DNA from: Caproicibacterium lactatifermentans
GTDB taxonomy: Bacteria; Bacillota; Clostridia; Oscillospirales; Acutalibacteraceae
Length of the DNA: 64,000 nucleotides
Assembly (NCBI RefSeq): GCF_013315815.1
Contig: NZ_CP046051.1
Coordinates: 1-64,000, forward strand
Direction of reading: 5' to 3'
The notes beneath the pieces were generated by a model. It was not told the origin of the DNA, did not search any database, and worked only from the letters and a program-made list of their open reading frames with translations. This document shows, one piece after another, positions 38,446 to 48,109 of the stretch. A program made the position numbers and the translations under genes. Every line of letters starts with the position of its first letter. Position 1 is the first letter of the stretch.

Positions 38446-41400
38446 ATGAAGGCATACGGAAAATCCATCCTGCGTTCCTTTTTCCACTCCGGCCGGCGTT
38501 TCTTTGCTATTTTTGCGATTGTAGCGCTGGGCGCCGGTTTTTTTGCGGGCATTTCCTCTGCGGCGCCGCAGATGCGCAGTACGGTAGACGGATACCTTGA
38601 CCAGCAGAATACCATGGATGTGGAGCTGCTTTCCACGCTTGGCTTTTCCGAGCAGGATGTGCAGGCGGTGCAGAAAAGTCAGGGTGTGCAGGCGGCAACG
38701 CCCTCTTATGTGGAGGACGTCATGAGCCGCATCGGCGAATCGGACGTTAGTGTACGTGTCCATGCACTGCCGCAGAATGGAGCGAACGTCATGAACCGCC
38801 CCGTGCTGATTTCCGGCCGCTGGCCGAAAAATGGGCAGGAATGCGTGCTGGACAGTCAGCGTCTTATGCCTATTTCCCTCGGGGATTCCATCACCCTGCA
38901 GGAACAAAATGGGCAGAAAAATCTGAAGTACACGAAGCTAAAGGTTGTTGGGCTGATACAGTCACCTTTATATGTCAGCTTTTCGCTGGGTACGACCAAT
39001 ATCGGCAACGGACAGCTCGGTCATTATCTGTATGTGCTGCCACAGACTTTTTCTTCATCGGCGTATTCCTGTATGTATGTCACGGCAAAAAATGCAAAAG
39101 AAGTCAGCGCCTTTACGGAAGATTATCAAACAAAGGTGTCTGCCGTGTGCAGTACGCTGACATCTTTGGGCAAAACGCGTGCGCCGCTGCGCCGAAGTGA
39201 AGTGACCGCCAGTGCGCAGAAAAAGCTGGACGCAAGCCGAAAAACCTATGAAACGCAGAAAATGGATGCACAGAAACAGCTGGCATCCGCGCAGAAAAAG
39301 CTGACCACTGCCGAAACACAGATAGCGGCAAACGAAAAAAAGCTAGCAGAGGCCCGTCGGCAGACAGCCGCTGGTGAAAAACAGCTTACACAGGCAAAAA
39401 CGCAGTATCAGCAGGGGCTTACAGAATATACAGCGCAAAAAAAGCAGGCAGAAAGCCGTTTTACCGCCGCCGAAGAACAGCTGCGGAGCGGCCGTGAAGC
39501 ATTGGCACAGGCACAGCAGAAACTAATGGCCAGCCGTGCGGAGCTGACCTCACAGGAAGCAAAGCTGTCAGATGCAAAAACGGAGCTGGCGGCCCAAAAG
39601 CAAAAGCTTACTGCGGCGCAGACACAGCTGGAGCAGTCGCGGCAGAAACTGAAGGGCGCTTCCACCGCGGTGGAACAGGCGCGGGCGGCGCTTGCCCAGC
39701 TGGAGACGGCCGGACAGGGTGCCAGTACCGAAGCGGCGGCACTGCGCGAACAAATAGAAGCCTATGACAAAGGAACCCAGCAGCTTGCCGCATCTGAAAA
39801 AGAACTCAACGAAAATCGTGAAAAATGGCAGCGGGCACAGGAACAGTATGAGAAGCAGGCTGCCGCCGCACAGCCAAAGCTGCAGGCTGCCCACAAAAAG
39901 CTTGCAGAGGGGGAAACGCAGATTTCCGCTCAAAAAGCGAAGCTTGCAAGCGGTGGGACCGCCTACCAAAGCCAAAAGCAGCGCACGGAACAGCAGCTGG
40001 CGGAGGCTGCACAAAAGCTTTCTGCGGCAAAAACGCAAATCCAGCGAAATACCCAAAAGCTCGCCGCAGCCAAAGCGGAAACAGAGGCCGGACAGAAAAA
40101 ACTGAATGCTGCCTCGGTGGAGGTACGCAAAAACCGCGCCGCCTTTGAAAAGAGCCGCACACAAACACAGGAAAAGCTTGCCGCAGCCGAAAAACAGCTG
40201 ACAAACGGTGAACAGCAGCTGCGGCAGGTGAAAATGCCGGTGTGGTATGTGCTGGACCGGGACAAAAATGTCGGTTTCCATAGCTTTACGCTTGACGCCG
40301 ACCGCATGCAGTCTATTTCCCGCCTATTCCCTGCCTTTTTCTTCCTGGTCGCGGCGCTGGTCGTGCTGACGACCATGACACGCATGGTGGAAGAAGAACG
40401 TATCGAAATCGGTGCCTATAAAGCAATGGGCTTTTCGGAGCGGTCCATTGCGCGCAGGTACCTATTGTATGCACTGCTGGTCAGTGTGCTGGGCAGTGTC
40501 ACCGGCGTTGTCATTGGATGTTTGACACTGCCGCCGGTTTGTTGGAACGCTTACCGCATTATGTACAGCGCGCCGCCCATGACCGCGCACGTTGTCCCAT
40601 TTTATGCGCTGATAGGCTGCCTGCTGGCGGTGGGTGTTACCCTGCTGTCCACATGGGGTGCGTGCCGGGCAGTCCTGTGCGAAAAAACGGCGGCGCTTTT
40701 GCAGCCAAAGGCCCCGAAACCCGGCCGCCGAATTTTGCTGGAACGTTTGACACCACTGTGGAAACACATGAATTTCACAGCAAAAGTCACAGCGCGCAAC
40801 CTGTTCCGCTATAAAAAGCGGCTGATTATGACGGTTGTTGGAATTGCCGGCTGCACCGGGCTGATTCTTACGGGATTCGGTATCCGCGACAGTGTGCGCC
40901 ATGTGGTATATGACCAATACTACAGTGTCAACCAGTACAATACGGTCATCAGCCTGCAGGACGGCGGCCTTTCCACCGGCGCAAAAAGGATTATGCAGGA
41001 CTCCTCGCAGTTTCAGAAATGGATGCTGTACACCAACCGTTCCGTGGATATTTCCAACCCGTCCGGAACGTCTATGACTGGCAATCTGATGGTGCTGCAG
41101 AATGCGGCGGGCCTTCAAAAATTCGTTCATTTGCGGGACCGCCGGACACACGCCCCGGTCGCTTTCGGCAGCAACAGTGTGGTGGTGACGGAAAAACTGG
41201 CGGACCGGCTGGGCCTGCGTGTCGGCGGCCATGTGGTGGTTCCGGACGGCAGCGGAAAAAAACGGACGTTTACGGTAACCGGCATTACGGAAAACTATAT
41301 TTATCACTATGTCTATATTGCACCGGCTGTTTACCAAAAAGTGACCGGTGAAACGCCGAAAACGAATGGTGTGTGGGCCAGCACTGTGCAGCCGCAGAGT

Positions 41401-41904
41401 GCACATGAAACACTCAGCCGAAAGCTGACACAGCAGAGCGGCGTGCAGACAGTGGCCTTTTTGGACGATATCACAGCGACCTTTGACAACATGATTCGTG
41501 CACTGGATGTGATTGTTCTAGTACTGATTTTGTGTGCGGGAATGCTTTCCTTTGTTGTGCTGTACAACCTAACCAATATCAATATTACGGAACGCACACG
41601 GGAAATGGCAACTCTGCGTGTGCTGGGCTTTTATGAGCGGGAAAGCGCCGCGTATATTTACCGCGAAACAACGGTGCTTACGGCGCTTGGCTGTATTGGC
41701 GGGCTGTTTCTGGGCGTGCTGATGCACCACGCTGTGATTGCCACGGTCGAGATAGATATGTGTATGTTCCCGCGCACCATTGACCCGCTGTCTTACTTGT
41801 GGAGCGTGCTGCTGACGGCAGCCTTCACGGCCGCGGTCGATTTGCTGATGTATCCCCGCTTCCAGAAAATCAATATGGTGGAGAGTCTGAAATCCGTGGA
41901 CTAA
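38446..41904 (+). CDS. FtsX-like ABC permease with a large extracytoplasmic coiled coil
   Basis: The 1152-aa permease has a first membrane helix at about residues 17-37, then an outer domain. Residues about 255-593 are a long Lys/Gln/Glu/Ala-rich coiled coil with heptad-like repeats of the type QKKLxxAxxQL. Three helices follow (about 627-745), then a second outer domain and three C-terminal helices, both FtsX domains being typical of MacB-type exporters. The long coiled coil should project across or along the wall. Its cargo is unknown; lipids, peptides or wall hydrolase control are all possible. It is coupled with the ATPase gene. Confidence 0.92.
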   Translation: MKAYGKSILRSFFHSGRRFFAIFAIVALGAGFFAGISSAAPQMRSTVDGYLDQQNTMDVELLSTLGFSEQDVQAVQKSQGVQAATPSYVEDVMSRIGESDVSVRVHALPQNGANVMNRPVLISGRWPKNGQECVLDSQRLMPISLGDSITLQEQNGQKNLKYTKLKVVGLIQSPLYVSFSLGTTNIGNGQLGHYLYVLPQTFSSSAYSCMYVTAKNAKEVSAFTEDYQTKVSAVCSTLTSLGKTRAPLRRSEVTASAQKKLDASRKTYETQKMDAQKQLASAQKKLTTAETQIAANEKKLAEARRQTAAGEKQLTQAKTQYQQGLTEYTAQKKQAESRFTAAEEQLRSGREALAQAQQKLMASRAELTSQEAKLSDAKTELAAQKQKLTAAQTQLEQSRQKLKGASTAVEQARAALAQLETAGQGASTEAAALREQIEAYDKGTQQLAASEKELNENREKWQRAQEQYEKQAAAAQPKLQAAHKKLAEGETQISAQKAKLASGGTAYQSQKQRTEQQLAEAAQKLSAAKTQIQRNTQKLAAAKAETEAGQKKLNAASVEVRKNRAAFEKSRTQTQEKLAAAEKQLTNGEQQLRQVKMPVWYVLDRDKNVGFHSFTLDADRMQSISRLFPAFFFLVAALVVLTTMTRMVEEERIEIGAYKAMGFSERSIARRYLLYALLVSVLGSVTGVVIGCLTLPPVCWNAYRIMYSAPPMTAHVVPFYALIGCLLAVGVTLLSTWGACRAVLCEKTAALLQPKAPKPGRRILLERLTPLWKHMNFTAKVTARNLFRYKKRLIMTVVGIAGCTGLILTGFGIRDSVRHVVYDQYYSVNQYNTVISLQDGGLSTGAKRIMQDSSQFQKWMLYTNRSVDISNPSGTSMTGNLMVLQNAAGLQKFVHLRDRRTHAPVAFGSNSVVVTEKLADRLGLRVGGHVVVPDGSGKKRTFTVTGITENYIYHYVYIAPAVYQKVTGETPKTNGVWASTVQPQSAHETLSRKLTQQSGVQTVAFLDDITATFDNMIRALDVIVLVLILCAGMLSFVVLYNLTNINITERTREMATLRVLGFYERESAAYIYRETTVLTALGCIGGLFLGVLMHHAVIATVEIDMCMFPRTIDPLSYLWSVLLTAAFTAAVDLLMYPRFQKINMVESLKSVD

Positions 41905-41939
41905 AAAACGGAAACCCTTTCTTTCTGCGGCCTGAATTG

Positions 41940-41948
41940 TGTTATAAT
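41940..41948 (+). promoter_or_regulatory. extended -10 promoter of the YfhO gene
   Basis: TGT-TATAAT (41940-41948) is a perfect extended -10, 41 bp before the start codon. The -35 is weak. Confidence 0.6.
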
Positions 41949-41989
41949 GAGAAAACAAAATACTCATATTTCCGGCAGGAGGCGGTGAC

Positions 41990-44410
41990 TTGGAACGTTT
42001 GCAGAAACCGGAGCAGCACAACTATATACTGCGGGCCTTTTTATTGGGGTTGGCAACTGCTGCGGTTATCTTTATTCCGTTTATGATTTATGATAAGGGC
42101 TATTTCCTTTTCTATGGAGATTTTAATGTACAGCAGGTGCCCTTTTATCAGATGTGCCACGATGCAATCCGCAGCGGAAACTGGCGCTGGAGCTGGACAA
42201 CGGACCTAGGGGCCAATTTTGTCGGCTCCTATACTTTTTACCTATTGGGCAGCCCGTTTTTCTGGCTGACCATGCTGTTCCCCAGCGCAGCGGTGCCCTA
42301 CTTGATGGGACCGCTGTATATCCTAAAGTTCGGCTGCGCCTGCGCGGCCGGCAGCATCTATCTGCGCCGTTACTGCAAAAGCGGCGATTTGGCGGTTTTG
42401 GGCGGCATGCTGTATGCTTTTTCAGGCTTTTCCGTTTATAACGTCTTTTTCAATCATTTTCACGAAGCCATTATTTTCTTCCCGCTGTTCCTGTGGGCAA
42501 TGGACGAATATATGTATCACCGACGGCGGGGCGTGTTTGCGCTGTGCACCTTCCTGTGCTGCTTTGTCAATTACTACTTCTTTGTGGGACAGGTTGTTTT
42601 TGTCATCATCTATTGGCTGGTGCGCTGGTTTGCACATGATGAACAGTACCGCAGCATCAGCGGCAAGGACTTTGCCCTACTGTGGGTGGAGGCCGTTCTG
42701 GGAGTGGCGTGTTCCTGCATACTACTGCTGCCGACGCTGTTTGCCATTTCACAAAACAACCGTGTCAATGACCCCAGCAACGGCTGGAATGCACTGCTGT
42801 ATGACCGCAACCAGCGTTATCTGCATATTTTCAGCTGCTTCTTCTTCCCACCCGACCTGCCGGCTCGTGCTAACTTCACGCCGGACAGCGACAGCCAGTG
42901 GGCTTCACTGGGAGCATGGCTGCCGCTGTTCAGCATGAGCGGCGTCATTGCAGCGCTGCAGTCCCGCAAAAAAGCATGGTATAAAACACTGTTGACCGTA
43001 CTGTTCTTTATGGCGTTTGTGCCAGTTTTAAACAGCGCGTTCCAGCTGTTCAACGCTTCTTATTATGCGCGTTGGTATTATATGCTTGTACTGATGATGG
43101 TCCTGGCAACGCTTGCCTGCCTGCAGCGGACAGATGTGGACTGGGGCCGGGCGATTCGGTGGACATTGGGCATTACGCTGGCGATCGGTCTTTCTATCGG
43201 TCTAATGCCGAACATCACCAGAACCGATACCAACGACGGCCGGAAAATACAAACGATTTCCTACGGACTGGAAAAGTACCCCACCCGCTTCTGGGCTTAT
43301 GTGGCCATTGCGCTGGTTAGTCTTCTTTTGCTCATTATTATTTTCCGATATTACCGCCGCCATAAAAAAATATTTCTGCGTATGGCTACGGTCGGTGTAG
43401 CATTTATCGCGGTTATTTACAGTCTGTTCTACATTACAACCGGAAAAACGCAGAGCGATGACACACACAATGAGATTATCCCCTATGCGCTGAACAAGGG
43501 TGATGACATTCACCTGCCAAGCGACGGCAAGCAGTTCTGTCGGCTGGACGTGTACGACGGCATGGACAATCTCCCCATGTACTGGCAGCGCCCGACGATT
43601 CAGGCGTTCCACAGCATTGTTCCCGGCTCCATTATGGATTTTTATCCCACCGTTGGAGTTACGCGCGATGTGGGCAGCCGACCCAGCACAGATGTGTATG
43701 CGCTGCGCAGCTTTCTGAGCTGCCGGTGGCTGTTTGACCCCATCAACCACGGGGAGAACTTTATCGACTCTGCCACCTCACAGGCGCGTATGCCCGGCTG
43801 GGAGTATTACGCAACGCAGAACGGCAGCAAAATTTATGAAAACCAGTATTTTATTCCCATGGGGTACAGCTATGACTCTTATATTACCCGTAAAGAGTAT
43901 AACGCCTTGCCGGAGGGAGACCGCAGCTTGGCGCTGCTGAAAGCGCTGGTTGTCGAGGACAAAGATGTGTCAACTGCAAAGGCTACCTTGACGCATTACA
44001 GCAATATCAGTGCGGCTTCCTACACGGAGCAGGCCTACTTTGTGGACTGTCGGTCCCGCGCGGCCACGACCTGCAGCAGCTTTACAACGGATAAGCTGGG
44101 CTTTACCGCCAAAGTGACTGCGGATAAGCCGCGGCTGGTGTTTTTCAGCGTGCCGTGGGAGGGCGGCTGGAGAGCCTCGGTGAACGGCGCCGCGGCATCT
44201 ATCCAAAAAGTAAACGTTGGCTTTATGGCGGTGCAGGTGCCGGCGGGTACTTCTACTATCCGGTTTACCTATCAGACGCCCGGGCTGAAAGCCGGCGGTG
44301 TGGTTACGGTAGCTAGCTTTGCCCTGCTGGGTGGGTACGTCTATATAACAGATGACAGAAACCGCTGGCACAAAAATAAAACTGCGGAGCTGCCAAAAAC
44401 TTCAGAATAA
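41990..44410 (+). CDS. YfhO-family membrane protein
   Basis: The start is a TTG at 41990 with AGGAGG seven bases upstream (41977-41982). The 806-aa product has about 13-14 membrane helices and the family features: DFNVQQVPFYQ near residue 43, DLGANFVGSYTFYLLGSPF near 67, a conserved NHFHEAIIFFPL near 155, and a C-terminal outer beta domain (FFSVPWEGGWRASVNG). YfhO proteins are GT-C-like; in Bacillus and Listeria relatives glycosylate lipoteichoic or wall polymers. The acceptor here is not known. The unit stands alone between its promoter and two terminators. Confidence 0.92.
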   Translation: MERLQKPEQHNYILRAFLLGLATAAVIFIPFMIYDKGYFLFYGDFNVQQVPFYQMCHDAIRSGNWRWSWTTDLGANFVGSYTFYLLGSPFFWLTMLFPSAAVPYLMGPLYILKFGCACAAGSIYLRRYCKSGDLAVLGGMLYAFSGFSVYNVFFNHFHEAIIFFPLFLWAMDEYMYHRRRGVFALCTFLCCFVNYYFFVGQVVFVIIYWLVRWFAHDEQYRSISGKDFALLWVEAVLGVACSCILLLPTLFAISQNNRVNDPSNGWNALLYDRNQRYLHIFSCFFFPPDLPARANFTPDSDSQWASLGAWLPLFSMSGVIAALQSRKKAWYKTLLTVLFFMAFVPVLNSAFQLFNASYYARWYYMLVLMMVLATLACLQRTDVDWGRAIRWTLGITLAIGLSIGLMPNITRTDTNDGRKIQTISYGLEKYPTRFWAYVAIALVSLLLLIIIFRYYRRHKKIFLRMATVGVAFIAVIYSLFYITTGKTQSDDTHNEIIPYALNKGDDIHLPSDGKQFCRLDVYDGMDNLPMYWQRPTIQAFHSIVPGSIMDFYPTVGVTRDVGSRPSTDVYALRSFLSCRWLFDPINHGENFIDSATSQARMPGWEYYATQNGSKIYENQYFIPMGYSYDSYITRKEYNALPEGDRSLALLKALVVEDKDVSTAKATLTHYSNISAASYTEQAYFVDCRSRAATTCSSFTTDKLGFTAKVTADKPRLVFFSVPWEGGWRASVNGAAASIQKVNVGFMAVQVPAGTSTIRFTYQTPGLKAGGVVTVASFALLGGYVYITDDRNRWHKNKTAELPKTSE

Positions 44411-44441
44411 AACTTTTTTCGCAAATTCCTGTAAAAAGACA

Positions 44442-44478
44442 GGGCCTTATGCAGATTTTCTGCATAAGGCCCGATTTT
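44442..44478 (+). terminator. terminator of the YfhO gene
   Basis: A perfect 14-bp stem (44442-44455 with 44459-44472, 3-nt loop) is followed by GATTTTTA. A second terminator lies 50 bp further on. Confidence 0.92.
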
Positions 44479-44528
44479 TATTGCTGTTTTGTATAAAAAT
44501 TTATTGAAATTAGCGTCTATATAGATAG

Positions 44529-44553
44529 AAAAAGCAAGAACACTTGCTTTTTT
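44529..44553 (+). terminator. second terminator upstream of yfbR
   Basis: AAAAAGCAAG (44529-44538) pairs with CTTGCTTTTT (44543-44552) around a 4-nt loop, followed by one more T. It may also work on the minus strand. It shields yfbR from upstream read-through. Confidence 0.7.
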
Positions 44554-44602
44554 AGTCCCATTTGCTGTAAAATAATCAATAAAAAGTTGCACATACTACA
44601 AG

Positions 44603-44624
44603 GCAGTCAAGAAGCAGTCAAGAA
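44603..44624 (+). repeat. tandem GCAGTCAAGAA repeat upstream of yfbR
   Basis: Two perfect adjacent 11-bp copies of GCAGTCAAGAA end 39 bp before the yfbR start. The 11-bp period puts both on one face of DNA. A regulator site is possible but unproven. Confidence 0.5.
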
Positions 44625-44663
44625 ACCTTTCTGCACCTGCCGGGCAACATGAGGGGAAAACAG

Positions 44664-45245
44664 ATGTATCATTTTTTTGCAAAGCTGTCGCGTATGCGGT
44701 ATATTATGCGCTGGGGCCTGATGCGTAATGTACGCAGCGAAAACTTGTGTGAGCATTCCTGGGAAACGGCGGTGCTGGCGCACGCCCTTGCAACGCTTCG
44801 CAACCGGCGGTTCGGCGGTCATGTGGACGCACAGCGCGCAGCGGTGCTGGCCCTGTACCACGATGCACCGGAGATTTTGACAGGAGACCTGCCGACACCC
44901 GTTAAATACGCCAGCGGTGCCATCCATGCCGCCTATGAAAAAGTAGAGCGGGAAGCACAGCGGAACCTGCTGGGCTTGCTGCCGGCTGACCTGCGGGAAG
45001 ACTATGCGCCTCTGCTGCGGCAGGACGACCCAGCCGACGGGGAACTGCTGCAGTTGGTGAAGGCGGCCGATAAACTGAGTGCCCTTATTAAGTGTGTCAA
45101 CGAGCGCAGTATGGGCAACAGCGAGTTCAGCCGTGCAGAGGAAAGTACACGTGCGGCGCTGGCGGAAATGAAGCTGCCGGAAGTAAACCTGTTTGTGCGG
45201 GAATTTTTGCCAAGCTACAGTTTGACGCTGGACGAACAGATATGA
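44664..45245 (+). CDS. yfbR: 5'-deoxynucleotidase, HD domain (YfbR-like)
   Basis: YfbR removes phosphate from deoxynucleoside 5'-monophosphates. The 193-aa product aligns with the E. coli enzyme over its whole length: HFFAKLSRMRYIMRWGLMRN, then the metal-site residues in CEHSWETAVLAHAL, YHDAPEILTGDLPTPVKY and KAADKLSALIKC, and the C-terminal PSYSLTLDE. The start at 44664 has GAGGGGA upstream; an in-frame ATG at 44649 would put the ribosome site inside the gene. Neighbours give no direct metabolic link. Confidence 0.93.
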   Translation: MYHFFAKLSRMRYIMRWGLMRNVRSENLCEHSWETAVLAHALATLRNRRFGGHVDAQRAAVLALYHDAPEILTGDLPTPVKYASGAIHAAYEKVEREAQRNLLGLLPADLREDYAPLLRQDDPADGELLQLVKAADKLSALIKCVNERSMGNSEFSRAEESTRAALAEMKLPEVNLFVREFLPSYSLTLDEQI

Positions 45246-45307
45246 CCTTTTTCGGCAGGGACACAAAAATAGTTCTTTATTAGAACATTGTTGCCCTCGT
45301 TTTTTAG

Positions 45308-45313
45308 TATACT
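45308..45313 (+). promoter_or_regulatory. possible -10 for the LCP gene
   Basis: TATACT (45308-45313) lies 58 bp before the LCP start. The -35 region is weak. A 15-bp inverted repeat GTTCT-N5-AGAAC (45272-45286) sits just upstream. Confidence 0.45.
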
Positions 45314-45371
45314 GAAACAGAATATCATGTATCTTGTCCTTTGAATGAACCAACAGTGAAGGGTTGATGTT

Positions 45372-46637
45372 GTGAAAAAGCAGAAAAAGCCACCCCTGAA
45401 AAAACGATATCTTGTCCGCAATATTTTGATTCTGGTACTCAGTTTGGCACTGCTGGTGGGCGGTGTTGGCTGTATTTATGTGGATAATGTTCTGGGGAAA
45501 GGGCAGTTTGTAGGCGACCAGAACAGCGTCCTCAACGAGCCGATTACTGCCAGCACAGTTGACTCCGGCACAAAGTACAACAGTAAGGGCGCAAACCAGG
45601 TAAACGGCTTGCTGAAAGATGAGGCCGTGACCAACATCTTAGTAATAGGTGTGGACGATTATCAGAAGGATGACCCGATTGGCCGTTCCGACAGCATGAT
45701 GCTTCTTAGCTTAGACAACCGCCACAAAAAGCTGAAAATTACTTCATTCTTGCGGGATACTTACCTTGCCATTCCTGGGAATGGTTCCAACAAACTGAAC
45801 GCTGCCTATCATTTCGGTGCCTGCAGTGCGGTGGACAGCGGCAAAGCAAAGGCTGGGGATATTACCAGCGTCAACGACGGTGCACAGCTCTGCATTAAAA
45901 CGCTGGAGCTGAACTTTGGTATGTATATCGACCGGTATGTCGTTATCAAGGATTCTGTGTTCGACGATGTTGTCAACACATTGGGCGGCGTAGACGTCAA
46001 CATTACCGCCAAAGAGGCAGGATTGATTAACTGCTATTCCGGCTCCACCGCGGAAAAACTGAAAGGTGTGGACGGCGTCCAGCATTTGGACGGCGCGCAG
46101 GCCCACTACTTTGGCCGTATCCGGCAAGAAGGATATGACGAGAACGGAAAAAACATCACAGCTCCGAACGTATACGGACACTACGGCGATGTTGGCCGTG
46201 CGGAGCGGCAGCGCATGGTTGTCACTTCCCTTGTCAATAAGTTTAAGAGCAGTAATCTAAAAACTTTGTCAGATACTGCGACAAAGGTGCTTTTTAAAGT
46301 CATTACGAACTTCAGCCGCAATGAAGTTTACAGCCTGCTGCCGCAGGTCCCTACTGTAATGAACTATCCAATGAAGCAGAATCAGGTTCCGGCGGAAGGA
46401 AACTATGACACACCGGTTATCAGTATCGGCAATCAGAGCGCAGACGTTGTGCAGATTAAGGATAACCAAAGGGTGGTCAAGGATGCGCTGACATTCCTAT
46501 ATGAAAGCGATATGCCGGATGTTTCCAAGGTAGCTTTGGCGGGAACCACCGGTACGGATACCAGCAGTAAGAATGAAGACTCCAGTGAGGCGACGGTAAA
46601 AACCAGCACGGATGATACCAGCTCCGATGAGGAATAA
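45372..46637 (+). CDS. LytR-CpsA-Psr family wall-polymer ligase
   Basis: LCP proteins attach teichoic acids or other polymers to peptidoglycan. The 421-aa product begins at a GTG behind GAAGGG. It has a short basic N-terminus, one membrane anchor (about residues 17-37), and an outer LCP domain with the lipid-binding motifs DDYQKDDPIGRSDSMMLLSL near residue 93, ITSFLRDTYL near 119, VDVNI near 200, and GRAERQRMVV near 275. The last 40 residues are Ser/Thr/Asp-rich and probably disordered. It lies between yfbR and the decarboxylase-like gene. Confidence 0.94.
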   Translation: MKKQKKPPLKKRYLVRNILILVLSLALLVGGVGCIYVDNVLGKGQFVGDQNSVLNEPITASTVDSGTKYNSKGANQVNGLLKDEAVTNILVIGVDDYQKDDPIGRSDSMMLLSLDNRHKKLKITSFLRDTYLAIPGNGSNKLNAAYHFGACSAVDSGKAKAGDITSVNDGAQLCIKTLELNFGMYIDRYVVIKDSVFDDVVNTLGGVDVNITAKEAGLINCYSGSTAEKLKGVDGVQHLDGAQAHYFGRIRQEGYDENGKNITAPNVYGHYGDVGRAERQRMVVTSLVNKFKSSNLKTLSDTATKVLFKVITNFSRNEVYSLLPQVPTVMNYPMKQNQVPAEGNYDTPVISIGNQSADVVQIKDNQRVVKDALTFLYESDMPDVSKVALAGTTGTDTSSKNEDSSEATVKTSTDDTSSDEE

Positions 46638-46707
46638 AAGCTAAGGAAAGGGCTGCTGTGGGTGATTCCTGCGGCAGTTTTTGCTTTTTCAGAAAGGACT
46701 TTCATAC

Positions 46708-47988
46708 ATGAGTGAAACACCACTTTATACGGCCCTGCGCCACCACCATGCATTGCACCGGGCGCCATTCCATACGCCCGGCCATAAATGTGCTGCTGGT
46801 GCGCTGCCGCCGGACCTTTTGCAGCTGGACTATACGGAACTGCCGGATACGGACAGCCTTTTTGAGGCAAGTGGGCCAATCCTGCAGGCGGAGCAGGCGG
46901 CAGCGGCACTGTTTGGGGCCCGGCGCACGCTGTTTTCCGCGGGCGGCTGTTCCCTGTGTATCCAGACAATGCTGCGGCTTAGCTGCCCGCAGGGCGGGAC
47001 GGTGCTATGCGCACGCAATGCCCACCGAACCGCCGTAAATGCCATGGCTTTGCTTGGTTTGACACCACTTTGGGTTATGCCAAAGAATATACTTAATATA
47101 TTAAATAAAAATACAGATAGGATAGATGCCTGCTATGTTACCAATCCGGACTATTATGGTCGTCTGTTAGATATTTCGGCACTGGCCGCTGCCTGCCGCC
47201 GGCGGAACATTCCGCTGCTGGTGGACAACGCACACGGCACCCAGCTGGCCTTTACACAGCCGGACCTGCACCCGCTGCACCAGGGGGCCAGCATGACGGC
47301 GGACAGCGCACACAAAACGCTGAATGTTTTGACAGGCGGTGCATGGCTGCAAATAGGTGAGGAACGATATGTACCGAACGCAAAGGGAGCCATGCAGCTG
47401 TTTGCCTCCACTAGCCCTTCCTATCCGATTATGGCGAGTTTAGACCTTGCCCGTGCCTTTTTGCAGGAGCATCCGGACGCTTTTGTACCGGTGCAGCGGC
47501 GGGTACAGCAGCTGTCACAGCAGGCGGCGTCCCGTGGCATTCTAAACGTCAGCGACGATCCCACACGCCTTTCTTTAAAAACGGCGGAAATTGGCCTGAC
47601 AGGGACACGGGCGGCGGAGATTTTTCGACAGAACGGCGTAGAGCCAGAAATGGCGGACGGTGCCTATGTGGTACTCATTGCTACCCCGTGGAATATCCGA
47701 GAAGATTTTGCACGCGCCGCACGGGCGATAGCGGCGCTGCCGGTTGGGGAACCCCTGTCCTGCGGGCCGGAATTGCCGGCGCTGCCGCCGGTGCGTATGC
47801 CGCTGCGGAAAGCGGTCTTTTCTGCGTCCCATGAGGTTCCTCTGCAGCGGGCAGCCGGCTGTATTGCGGCCGAAGCGGCCTGCCCCTGCCCGCCGGGGAT
47901 TCCCGTTGTTATGCCCGGCGAGGAAATCACGCCGCAGGCGGTGCAGTTTCTGGGCAGGTATGGCTTTCTGTCCCTGCGTGTGTTATAA
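46708..47988 (+). CDS. Orn/Lys/Arg decarboxylase-like PLP protein (YaaO-like)
   Basis: The start at 46708 has AGAAAGGA upstream and gives 426 aa. It has the major domain of the basic amino-acid decarboxylase family: FHTPGHK near residue 22, the substrate loop near LPDTDSLFEASGP, and the PLP-binding Lys in DSAHKTLNVLTGG near residue 200. It is much shorter than true inducible decarboxylases, like Bacillus YaaO. It precedes darA and holB as yaaO does in Bacillus, but tmk, which lies between them there, is absent. Activity on a given amino acid cannot be read from sequence. Confidence 0.9.
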   Translation: MSETPLYTALRHHHALHRAPFHTPGHKCAAGALPPDLLQLDYTELPDTDSLFEASGPILQAEQAAAALFGARRTLFSAGGCSLCIQTMLRLSCPQGGTVLCARNAHRTAVNAMALLGLTPLWVMPKNILNILNKNTDRIDACYVTNPDYYGRLLDISALAAACRRRNIPLLVDNAHGTQLAFTQPDLHPLHQGASMTADSAHKTLNVLTGGAWLQIGEERYVPNAKGAMQLFASTSPSYPIMASLDLARAFLQEHPDAFVPVQRRVQQLSQQAASRGILNVSDDPTRLSLKTAEIGLTGTRAAEIFRQNGVEPEMADGAYVVLIATPWNIREDFARAARAIAALPVGEPLSCGPELPALPPVRMPLRKAVFSASHEVPLQRAAGCIAAEAACPCPPGIPVVMPGEEITPQAVQFLGRYGFLSLRVL

Positions 47989-48109
47989 TTATTTAAAATA
48001 TTATCATTATCTTTGCGTATACAGAATTTTCTGCCGGATATGGCTTGCATACTATAGTGTCCGGTTTTTCACCATATTTTTCATACGGAAAGACAGGGGG
48101 AACCTCAGA

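Noticed and set aside
39180..40230. Tandem DNA repeat inside the ABC permease
   Set aside because: The similarity is at the level of coiled-coil protein pattern; the DNA units differ and have no fixed period.
47155..47411. Minus-strand frames inside the YaaO-like gene
   Set aside because: They lie wholly within a gene with clear PLP-enzyme motifs and have no independent support.
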